A DNA stretch of 22,614 nt from DASYAN01 sp036501345 (GTDB lineage Bacteria; Chloroflexota; Ktedonobacteria; Ktedonobacterales; Ktedonobacteraceae), in assembly GCA_036501345.1 (NCBI GenBank), contig DASYAN010000490.1, forward strand, positions 1 to 22,614, given 5' to 3'. The stretch's first letter is position 1. Each line of letters opens with the position of its first letter. A program made the position numbers and the translations under genes. Below the pieces are notes generated by a model. It did not search any database and was not told the DNA's origin. It saw only the letters and a program-made list of their open reading frames with translations. Positions 1 through 6,513 of this stretch are shown here, in pieces.

Positions 1-16
1 AAAGCAAGTGCTTTCT

Positions 17-88
17 AGAGACAAGGGATCGTCAATTCTGTAATACTTCGTACACATCTTAAATTAGTGCCAGAAAACACTTGTCTCT
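17..88. repeat. 9-bp inverted repeat overlapping the -35 box
   Basis: AGAGACAAG at 17-25 is the exact reverse complement of CTTGTCTCT at 80-88. The right arm covers the -35 hexamer of the promoter at 81-109, so it could be an operator half-site. The arms are 54 bases apart, which is far for a hairpin, and chance is possible. A short palindrome (AAAGCA/TGCTTT, 1-14) lies just before it and may belong to the end of the gene outside the window. Confidence 0.3.
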
Positions 89-109
89 GTGCCAAAAAGT
101 TGGTATGAT
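81..109 (+). promoter_or_regulatory. sigma-70 type promoter of the small membrane protein
   Basis: TTGTCT at 81-86 and TATGAT at 104-109 are separated by exactly 17 bases. A start near 116 would leave a leader of about 38 nt before the ATG at 154, with AAGGAAG (137-143) as ribosome binding site. Confidence 0.55.
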
Positions 110-153
110 TACAAGCGAGAGCATCCTGACGAGTTCAAGGAAGCAGAGCGGCT

Positions 154-597
154 ATGCCAAATAGATACGAACGTGAGATCGAAGAAATCCTGCGCAATCT
201 GGAACAGACGAAACCCAGATCAAGTCGTGGGGCAAAGTCTGGAGACCGGCCCAGCAAGAGAGCAGGGGTTCACATGCGTCAACCTCGTTTTTCTGTGCGC
301 CTTTCACTATCGGAACAATTGCTACTGACTGCAATAATCGCAGCTCTGGTCGCAGCAACCTATGAATACGTGACCCAACAAAGGGACCTTTTCACGTTCA
401 TTCTAGTGCTTATAGCAATTGTATCTCTTATCCTAGTGGGATGCTCACAATTTATTTTTCAGCCGCGTCGTCCGAAGTCGTTCCGCTATGGGAATGTTAC
501 TATTACGCCTCTACGGCGCAATCCATTGACCATACTCAGAACACAGTGGAACCTATTTAAGCTTCGCATGCGCTACCGACGTAAGAAGGAAGGCTAG
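154..597 (+). CDS. small two-helix membrane protein, unknown function
   Basis: A 147-residue protein whose exact function I do not recognise. The first ~50 residues are charged and probably cytoplasmic, starting with an acidic-basic helix (YEREIEEIL). Two hydrophobic stretches follow, about residues 55-70 and 80-98, separated by a short polar loop (YVTQQRD). The tail is very basic, ending in RYRRKKEG, so by the positive-inside rule both ends are likely in the cytoplasm. Start at 154: AAGGAAG lies 10 bases upstream and a well-spaced promoter lies at 81-109. Small proteins of this design, with a YEREIEEIL-like opening, are recalled from Chloroflexota genomes, but no function is attached to them. 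It stands alone; the next gene starts 550 bases downstream. Confidence 0.65.
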   Translation: MPNRYEREIEEILRNLEQTKPRSSRGAKSGDRPSKRAGVHMRQPRFSVRLSLSEQLLLTAIIAALVAATYEYVTQQRDLFTFILVLIAIVSLILVGCSQFIFQPRRPKSFRYGNVTITPLRRNPLTILRTQWNLFKLRMRYRRKKEG

Positions 598-734
598 CTA
601 GAGGTCTGAGGCATCTGTGGAAAAATCGGGTACTCCAGACGGATACTAATCTTTCCAGTTTGGGTTGATTTCCCTGTTGTTAATCCTGCATATAAAGCTT
701 TTCTATGACTACCTGCTTATCACTCCCCAAACCA

Positions 735-769
735 GAAGACCCCTGCGCTTTAGACATGGGGATGAAAGG
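735..769 (+). mobile_element. IS200/IS605-like right-end hairpin remnant
   Basis: GAAGACCCC leads into a hairpin: CCCC (740-743) plus TG pairs with CA plus GGGG (758-761), with one unpaired T before the G run, and GATGAAAGG follows. The GAAGCCCC...TTTAG...GGGG layout is what IS200/IS605 (TnpB) right ends usually look like. The same CCCC-TG / CA-T-GGGG geometry, with the same bulged T, recurs at 1093-1113. No tnpA or tnpB coding sequence is visible nearby, so this would be a remnant. Seen: the hairpin and its copy. Inferred: the family. Confidence 0.35.
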
Positions 770-869
770 TGAGTCCTTTTCTGGGGCTTGGGTACTGGTG
801 GTATCTTTCTGTATGACAAAATATTCACTTTCCTTTCCTATATGATGAACATTTCTATATTGACACCTA

Positions 870-878
870 TGCTATACT
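870..878 (+). promoter_or_regulatory. extended -10 element in front of the structured leader
   Basis: TGCTATACT is a TG-N extended -10 box. TTGACA occurs at 860-865 but is too close to serve as its -35. Transcription from about 885 would run through the structured region at 919-1122 and into bioF. No better promoter is seen between here and bioF. Confidence 0.35.
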
Positions 879-918
879 TCTCTTCGTAGCACATAAACAA
901 CTGAATAGTGTATGGGTT

Positions 919-1122
919 CTGTAGCGAAGGGCTACAGGTAAAAACACCACCGTGTTAACCAATATCTACCGATCAATGATGTAGGATTTTTAAGAGCCAC
1001 AAGCCACCTACTAGATTGTACGACAGAGGGCTCGGACGGAGCCCTCGTGAAACTGTCTCTCAGGGTCTGTTCCGAGGGACTACTGCGAGAAGCCCCTGGA
1101 TTTCTCCATGGGGAGTCGTCAC
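919..1122 (+). ncRNA. structured RNA resembling a TnpB omega-RNA; also leader of the biotin operon
   Basis: This stretch holds a run of perfect or near-perfect hairpins on the + strand: 919-937 (7 bp, loop GAAGG), 943-956 (5 bp), 1026-1046 (8 bp, GAGGGCTC/GAGCCCTC), 1056-1090 (7 of 8 outer pairs plus an inner GTC/GAC) and 1093-1113 (CCCC-TGGA/TCCA-T-GGGG). It ends in AGTCGTCAC. GTAG at 981-984 can pair either with CTAC at 966-969 or with CCTAC at 1007-1011, two mutually exclusive folds. A GAAGCCCC hairpin followed by GTCAC is the usual 3' end of an IS200/IS605 omega-RNA, after which the guide begins. No tnpB is present. It lies 28 bases before bioF, so it may instead, or also, be an mRNA leader. 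Nothing here matches tmRNA, RNase P or SRP RNA motifs. Confidence 0.4.
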
Positions 1123-1150
1123 CAAAGTTATGAGCTAGCTTTGAGGCAAA

Positions 1151-2341
1151 ATGCCAAAAAATCCCCTACAATTTATGCAACGGCGGCTTGATGCACTGGA
1201 GAGTCGGCATCTCTATCGCCAACTGCGGACAGTCTCTGCTGGAGCAGAACCCTGGATAGACATAGAGAGCCGTAGAGCTCTCAACCTGAGTTCTAACAAC
1301 TATCTTGGTCTAGCAACGCGTCCTGAGTTGAAGGCGGCCGCTGCTAACGCCGCTGAAACCGATGGATGTGGTGCAGGTTCCTCACGGCTCATTGCGGGTA
1401 CTAGTGAGCGACACCTAGCTCTGGAAACACGTCTTGCCCATTTCAAACATGCCGAAAGCGCTCTTGTTTTCAACAGTGGATACACAGCCAATGTGGGTGT
1501 TATCTCCTCGCTTGCCAGAGCTGGCGACCTGATCTTGAGTGATGAACTTAATCATGCCAGTATTATTGATGGCTGTCGATTAAGTCGAGCTGAGTGCAAA
1601 GTCTTTCCACACTGCAATATCTCTACACTTGAAGAACTTCTTGTATCATCAATACAAGCAGGGCACCGGGGGAAAATATTGGTCGTCACAGATACAGTAT
1701 TTAGTATGGATGGAGATCTTGCACCACTCACGGAGATTGTTGACCTCTGTCGCCAATATCAAGCCATACTGGTTCTTGACGAAGCCCATGCCACTGGATG
1801 TGTTGGCCCTGGTGGACAAGGTCTGGTTGCTCATTTAGACATAGAGTATGAGGCAATGATATCCGTAAGCACGTTGAGTAAAGCTCTGGGCAGCTTTGGC
1901 GCCTTTGTAACTGGTCCCAAACTAGTCAAAGAGTATCTCATCAACACTTCGCGTAATTTTATTTTCACCACAGCACTTCCTGCATCAATCATAGCTGCGT
2001 CGGAGGCAGCCTTGACCATTCTAGAGCAGGAGCCTCAACTCCTTGAACGCTTACAGGAGAATGCCGCTTTTTTTCGACGTGGTCTGCAACAACTTGGTTT
2101 TAACACCCTCACCTCCCAAACGCATATTGTGCCGATCCTTATCGGTGAGGCCGAATTAACAATAGAGATGGCAAGAGAATTGCTCCATCACGGAGTCTTC
2201 GCTGTAGCAATACGTCCTCCGACTGTTCCGCTTGGTACCTCGCGCATTCGCACTAGTCTAATGGCTACCCACACCCGGGCCGATCTGAGCCATGCACTCG
2301 ATGTATTCGAGCGTGTAGGAAGATGTCTGGGCGTGGTATAA
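1151..2341 (+). CDS. bioF: 8-amino-7-oxononanoate synthase (BioF)
   Basis: PLP enzyme of the alpha-oxoamine synthase family. It condenses a pimeloyl thioester with L-alanine to give 8-amino-7-oxononanoate, CO2 and free carrier: the first committed step of biotin ring assembly, in the cytoplasm. The 396 residues are the normal family length. Visible landmarks are the N-terminal SNNYLGLA (48-55), the glycine-rich GCGAGSSRLIAGT (72-84), DELNHAS (131-137), DEAHATG (210-216, with the Asp that contacts the PLP nitrogen) and STLSKALGSFG (240-250), with K244 as the Schiff-base lysine. Start ATG 1151 has GAGG at 1143-1146, a 4-base spacer. It opens a + strand run of bioF-bioA-bioD-phzF-like-bioB. The related families (KBL, ALAS, SPT) fit less well given this context. 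Confidence 0.95.
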   Translation: MPKNPLQFMQRRLDALESRHLYRQLRTVSAGAEPWIDIESRRALNLSSNNYLGLATRPELKAAAANAAETDGCGAGSSRLIAGTSERHLALETRLAHFKHAESALVFNSGYTANVGVISSLARAGDLILSDELNHASIIDGCRLSRAECKVFPHCNISTLEELLVSSIQAGHRGKILVVTDTVFSMDGDLAPLTEIVDLCRQYQAILVLDEAHATGCVGPGGQGLVAHLDIEYEAMISVSTLSKALGSFGAFVTGPKLVKEYLINTSRNFIFTTALPASIIAASEAALTILEQEPQLLERLQENAAFFRRGLQQLGFNTLTSQTHIVPILIGEAELTIEMARELLHHGVFAVAIRPPTVPLGTSRIRTSLMATHTRADLSHALDVFERVGRCLGVV

Positions 2342-2388
2342 TTGGAGAGCCACCTTAATCAGTTATTAAACACTTTCAAGGAAATATC

Positions 2389-3771
2389 GTGGAACAGTTC
2401 TCCGAAATCCCCATATCAGCTCAGCTTGAGCAGGCAGACAAACGCTACCTCTGGCATCCTTTCACTCAGCAACAAGACTGGGAAGCCGATCCTCAAATCA
2501 TCATTGCGCGTGCTGAGGGAAGCTATTTAATTGATACTGAAGGAAAACGCTACCTTGATGGCATCTCATCCTTATGGGTGAATATCCATGGACATCGCCG
2601 ACAAGAGATCAATCAGGCCATCATTGCTCAACTAGAGCGTGTCGCTCATAGCACCATGCTTGGTTTGACTCACCCGTCGGCCATTGAGCTTGGTAAACGC
2701 CTGATCGGAATTGCGCCAGGAAAGCTCAGCCGAGTCTTCTACTCAGATACTGGCGCTGCCGCCATGGAGATAGCCCTGAAAATAGCCTTTCAATACTGGC
2801 AGCAGTGTGAGTCACCCAGACCCGACAAAACCAAGTTTTTCTCGCTGAGCAATGCTTATCATGGTGACACTGTTGGCGCGATGAGCTTGGGGGGCATCGA
2901 TCTCTATCAACAAGTATATCACCAGCTTCTCTTTCCTACACTTCAAGCTCCAAATGCCTACTGTTATCGCTGCCATCTCCACAAATCATACCCATCATGT
3001 CATTTTGCTTGCCTGGAAGAGGTCGAGCGTGTCATTGCTGAGCATGCCGATGAGCTTGTTGCAGTTGTCATGGAACCGCTGGTGCAGGGAGCGGCAGGCA
3101 TATTTGTGTATCCTCCTGGCTATACACGCGCGGTATGGGAGATTGCCAAGCGTCATCAGGTTCTATTTATCGTGGACGAAGTGGCAACCGGATTCGGCAA
3201 AACGGGGAAGATGTTCGCTTGCGAACATGAAGGCATCGAACCTGACCTGATGGCGTTAGGGAAGGGTATCACAGGTGGTTACCTGCCACTGGCAGCAACA
3301 CTAACGACAGAAGAGATCTACGAGGCTTTCCTCGGCACAATTGAGCAACGGCGAACCTTCTACCACGGTCATACCTACACGGGCAATCCCTTGGCCTGTG
3401 CAGCAGCACTTGCAAACTTAGACCTCTTTGAACAAGATCAAACCCTCAATCGGCTTCAACCGAAGATCACATTGCTGACTCAACAGTTAGATCGCTTCAG
3501 GCTCTTGCCGTTGGTAGGAGATATCAGGCAATGTGGTTTTATGGTAGGTATTGAACTTGTGCAAGATAAGCAGACTCGTGCACCTTTTCCAGCGAAAGAG
3601 AAGGTGGGTGTACGTGTAATCAAAGAAGCTCACCGTAGAGGGGTTATTCTGCGTCCATTGTCTGATATAGTCGTAATCATGCCTCCCCTTTCGATTACTG
3701 AAGAGGAGTTACAGCTCCTGTTGGACGTTACATATGATTCGATAAATACAGTCGCTGGTGAAGTAGTATGA
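2389..3771 (+). CDS. bioA: adenosylmethionine--8-amino-7-oxononanoate aminotransferase (BioA)
   Basis: Class III PLP aminotransferase. It converts 8-amino-7-oxononanoate to 7,8-diaminononanoate, using S-adenosylmethionine (or lysine in some lineages) as amino donor. The 460 residues are full length. Motifs: WHPFTQ (22-27), typical of BioA; SDTGAAAMEIALK (119-131); NAYHGDT (155-161); DEVATGFGKTG (263-273); and the Schiff-base lysine K292 in ALGKGITGGYLPL. Four cysteines (C192, C195, C204, C208) form a YCYRC...C...C cluster that I recall from the Bacillus-type BioA branch. Start is GTG 2389 with AAGG at 2378-2381; nothing better is nearby. It begins 47 bases after bioF, and its stop overlaps the bioD start by four bases (ATGA), so translation is probably coupled. 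Confidence 0.95.
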   Translation: MEQFSEIPISAQLEQADKRYLWHPFTQQQDWEADPQIIIARAEGSYLIDTEGKRYLDGISSLWVNIHGHRRQEINQAIIAQLERVAHSTMLGLTHPSAIELGKRLIGIAPGKLSRVFYSDTGAAAMEIALKIAFQYWQQCESPRPDKTKFFSLSNAYHGDTVGAMSLGGIDLYQQVYHQLLFPTLQAPNAYCYRCHLHKSYPSCHFACLEEVERVIAEHADELVAVVMEPLVQGAAGIFVYPPGYTRAVWEIAKRHQVLFIVDEVATGFGKTGKMFACEHEGIEPDLMALGKGITGGYLPLAATLTTEEIYEAFLGTIEQRRTFYHGHTYTGNPLACAAALANLDLFEQDQTLNRLQPKITLLTQQLDRFRLLPLVGDIRQCGFMVGIELVQDKQTRAPFPAKEKVGVRVIKEAHRRGVILRPLSDIVVIMPPLSITEEELQLLLDVTYDSINTVAGEVV

Positions 3772-4475
3772 GCAAGGGTTATTTCATTACTGGGACTGAT
3801 ACAGGCGTTGGTAAAACCGTGGTTACAGCCCTACTTGCTAGTCTGCTTTGCAGGCAAGGATTGCGTGTGGGAGTGATGAAGCCTGTAGAGACAGGATGTC
3901 CACGAGAAGGTGATCACTTCGCGCCACAGGACTCACTTTTCCTGCGCCAGATTTCTGGCTGTACTGCTCCTCAAGATCTGGTGACTCCCTATATATTTGC
4001 AGAGCCATTAGCACCTGCTATTGCAGCAGAGCGAGCTGGGATCACGATCGAAATGAAGCATATTCGCAGGTGCTATGAACAACTTCTTGCTGAGCATGAC
4101 ATCGTATTAGTGGAGGGAGCAGGCGGCCTGCTAGTTCCACTGACAGCACAGCTCAGTATGCACGACATAGCGGTCGAGCTGGACTTGCCTGTGCTCATAG
4201 TTGCATGTAATAGGCTCGGAGCCATTAATCACACAGCGCTCACAGTAACCGTTGCCCGTGAGCGAAGCCATGTCCTCGGTATTGTGTTGAATCATATTCA
4301 GGCTCCTGACGATGACGATCTTGCCAGACAGACAAATGTGGATGCGCTTCGCCGTTGGGCAAAAGCACCATTACTCAGTCAGGTTCCGTATATACCGACA
4401 CTCGCTCCTGATGCGTTTGATTCCTTTGCAGAACAATTAACATTTGATGCACTATTGGAAACTCTTTGTGGATAG
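3768..4475 (+). CDS. bioD: ATP-dependent dethiobiotin synthetase (BioD)
   Basis: Closes the ureido ring of dethiobiotin from 7,8-diaminononanoate, CO2 and ATP. At 235 residues it matches the family. It has the unusual N-terminal P-loop GTDTGVGKT (residues 9-17, K16), the MKPVETG segment (K38, T42) that binds substrate and phosphate, VEGAGGLLVPL (115-125, E116 for Mg), and CNRLGAINHT, which forms the base-binding side of the nucleotide site. The ATG at 3768 lies inside the bioA stop (ATGA overlap) and no strong Shine-Dalgarno is present, as expected for coupled translation. It is the third gene of the biotin operon and is followed after 55 bases by the phzF-like gene. Confidence 0.94.
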   Translation: MSKGYFITGTDTGVGKTVVTALLASLLCRQGLRVGVMKPVETGCPREGDHFAPQDSLFLRQISGCTAPQDLVTPYIFAEPLAPAIAAERAGITIEMKHIRRCYEQLLAEHDIVLVEGAGGLLVPLTAQLSMHDIAVELDLPVLIVACNRLGAINHTALTVTVARERSHVLGIVLNHIQAPDDDDLARQTNVDALRRWAKAPLLSQVPYIPTLAPDAFDSFAEQLTFDALLETLCG

Positions 4476-4530
4476 TCAGAGGCATTTCTCTACTCGAAAG
4501 CGTCTCTATTTTAGAAAGGCAAAACAATTC

Positions 4531-5319
4531 ATGGGACTGAAAATTGTGCAGGTGGATGCATTTACAGATACTCCATTTACAGGCAATTCTGCGGTGGTAT
4601 GTATTTTGCCTGCAGTCCAGGATGAACGCTGGATGCAGGATATAGCGCGAGAGATGAATCTGTCTGAGACTGCATTTCTCTATAGAGAAAGTAATGGCTT
4701 CAACTTACGCTGGTTTTCTCCTGTTGTCGAGGTTGACCTGTGTGGGCATGCAACTCTCGCTAGTGCACATGTGTTGTGGGAAGAGGGACACCTGAGACCA
4801 AATGAGCAAGCACTCTTTTACACGCGTAGCGGGTTGCTTACGGCAGACCGTAAGGGTAATTGGATTGAGCTGAATTTCCCAGTCAACCGGGAAGAGCCAT
4901 GTGATGCGCCTTCTCAGTTAGTAGAAGCTCTGGGTGTGCCGATAAAATATGTGGGCAAAAATCAGTTTGATTACCTAGTCGAGGTGGATACAGAAGAGAT
5001 CGTTCGTACTATGGCACCGAACTTTTCTTTACTGGCAATATTGCCTATTCGTGGTGTGATGGTGACTAGTATTGCCACTACTGCAGGCTATAATTTTGTC
5101 TCTCGCTTCTTTGCGCCACGCGTGGGTATAAATGAAGACCCTGCTACTGGCTCGGCCCATTGCTGCCTTGCTCCATTTTGGTGCTCTCGGCTTGGCAAAG
5201 ATGAGCTTGTTGCCTATCAGGCTTCAGCACGAGGTGGTGTTTTGCGTGTCCGTGTAGATGAGGATCGTGTATATCTTGGCGGACAAGCGGTAACGGTGAT
5301 GCGTGGGGAACTGGTCTGA
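4531..5319 (+). CDS. PhzF-family isomerase inside the biotin operon
   Basis: PhzF/diaminopimelate-epimerase-fold protein, 262 residues, near the lower end of the family. The N-terminal VDAFTDTPFTGNSAVV (8-23) and MNLSETAFL (42-50) are diagnostic; E46 corresponds to the catalytic Glu of PhzF. LCGHATLASAHVL and DPATGSAHCCLAPFW, the two conserved half-site signatures, are also intact. Members isomerise small acidic metabolites, but most, like this one, have no known substrate. Start ATG 4531 is chosen because AGAAAGG (4513-4519) lies 11 bases upstream and the protein then begins like its relatives; the open frame continues upstream to 4444 but overlaps bioD. Its position between bioD and bioB is unusual and is the only functional hint. 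A role in biotin supply is not implied by the sequence itself. Confidence 0.9.
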   Translation: MGLKIVQVDAFTDTPFTGNSAVVCILPAVQDERWMQDIAREMNLSETAFLYRESNGFNLRWFSPVVEVDLCGHATLASAHVLWEEGHLRPNEQALFYTRSGLLTADRKGNWIELNFPVNREEPCDAPSQLVEALGVPIKYVGKNQFDYLVEVDTEEIVRTMAPNFSLLAILPIRGVMVTSIATTAGYNFVSRFFAPRVGINEDPATGSAHCCLAPFWCSRLGKDELVAYQASARGGVLRVRVDEDRVYLGGQAVTVMRGELV

Positions 5320-5505
5320 GATTTCCCTCACATCAATGAACGAACCATTGCCGCGTGATATCGTGCTGAGAAATTTGTGAGAAAAAGATAATGAGCAGGG
5401 TGTCCGTGAACCCTTCCATCTGAAATGAGATTCGTGCTCAGATCTTGGTTTAGATAAGCAGGGATTCCCGCTTTCCTTGACTCCCTGATGAGGAAGAATG
5501 TCGAA

Positions 5506-6501
5506 ATGAATTTTCATATGTTCGCAGATAAAGCTATTGCAGGACAGATACTCTCACAAGAGGAATGTCAGGCTGTACTGCGTTGCCCAGACCAACATAT
5601 TTTAACCTTGCTTGATGCCGCTTACCAAGTCAGGTATCATTTTTGTGGCAAAAGCGTGCATCTGCATATGCTTATCAATGCCAAAAGTGGTCTCTGTCCA
5701 GAAGATTGTCACTACTGCTCACAATCCAGAATATCGACAGCAGACATTGAAAAGTATCCTCTTGTGAGCCAGCAAAAGCTCTTCGAGGGAGCTAAGCAAG
5801 CTAAAGCATCTCGCAGTCTGCGCTACTGCATTGCCATAAGTACACGTGGAGCAACTGATCGAGAGGTCGATTATATAGCCAGTGCTGTACGCAAGATCAA
5901 GCAAGAAGTTGACATTGCTATCTGTTGTACCGTTGGGATTATTTCAGAAGAAAAGGCGCGGCGTTTATACGATGCCGGGGTTGAGCAGCTCAATCACAAT
6001 CTGAACACCAGCGAACGGTACTATCCGGAGATTTGTACAACACATACCTATCAGGATCGTGTGAATACGTTACTGGCCGCTCGACGTGCAGGGCTCAAGC
6101 TCTGTACAGGAGCCATCTTCGGGCAAGGTGAAACGGAAGCAGACATTATTGACGTTTCGCTAGCTTTGCGTGAGTTAGATCCGCAATCTATCCCCGTCAA
6201 CTTTTTGCTGGCCATACCCGGTACACCTCTTGAAGGTACAAACTATCTGAAGCCTTATGATTGCCTGAGAATACTCTGTCTGATGCGTTTCTTAAATCCG
6301 AGCCAGGAAATTCGTGTCTCCGCTGGGCGTGAAGCGCATTTACGCTCGCTGCAGCCATTGGCTCTCTATCCGGCCAATTCGGTATTCGTCTCGGGCTATT
6401 TAACCACACCAGGGCAGGACTACAAAGATACCTGGCAGATGATTGAAGATCTGGGATTCGAGCTTCAGGAACATGGAGAAGCAGCAACTGTCAAAGCATG
6501 A
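5506..6501 (+). CDS. bioB: biotin synthase (BioB), radical SAM
   Basis: Inserts sulfur into dethiobiotin to give biotin, using a [4Fe-4S] cluster with SAM and a sacrificial [2Fe-2S] cluster. The radical-SAM motif CPEDCHYC provides C64, C68 and C71. Further conserved blocks are NHNLNTSERYY, LCTGAIFGQGET (a [2Fe-2S] cysteine ligand), PVNFLLAIPGTPLEG and IRVSAGRE (its arginine ligand). The end TTPGQDYKDTWQMIEDLGFE is typical. At 331 residues it is full length. I start at ATG 5506 because AGGAAG (5491-5496) lies 9 bases before it; an in-frame ATG at 5488 has no ribosome binding site and adds only six residues. The 186-base gap after the phzF-like gene contains an imperfect hairpin (5457-5473) but no convincing promoter. 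It converges on pabBC with a 12-base gap. Confidence 0.95.
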   Translation: MNFHMFADKAIAGQILSQEECQAVLRCPDQHILTLLDAAYQVRYHFCGKSVHLHMLINAKSGLCPEDCHYCSQSRISTADIEKYPLVSQQKLFEGAKQAKASRSLRYCIAISTRGATDREVDYIASAVRKIKQEVDIAICCTVGIISEEKARRLYDAGVEQLNHNLNTSERYYPEICTTHTYQDRVNTLLAARRAGLKLCTGAIFGQGETEADIIDVSLALRELDPQSIPVNFLLAIPGTPLEGTNYLKPYDCLRILCLMRFLNPSQEIRVSAGREAHLRSLQPLALYPANSVFVSGYLTTPGQDYKDTWQMIEDLGFELQEHGEAATVKA

Positions 6502-6513
6502 CGACTTTATGTT

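Noticed and set aside
89..328. 79-codon + strand ORF starting GTG at 89
   Set aside because: It overlaps the better-supported gene at 154-597 in another frame, starts inside the promoter spacer and has no ribosome binding site. Its first 24 residues look protein-like (a charged helix), so an N-terminal remnant of another gene cannot be fully excluded.
860..878. TTGACA (860-865) with TATACT (873-878) as a classical promoter
   Set aside because: Only 7 bases separate them, far from the usual 17; only the extended -10 is kept.
4444..4530. Upstream extension of the PhzF-like frame
   Set aside because: The extra 29 residues overlap bioD and do not look like family sequence; ATG 4531 has a good ribosome binding site and the correct N-terminus.
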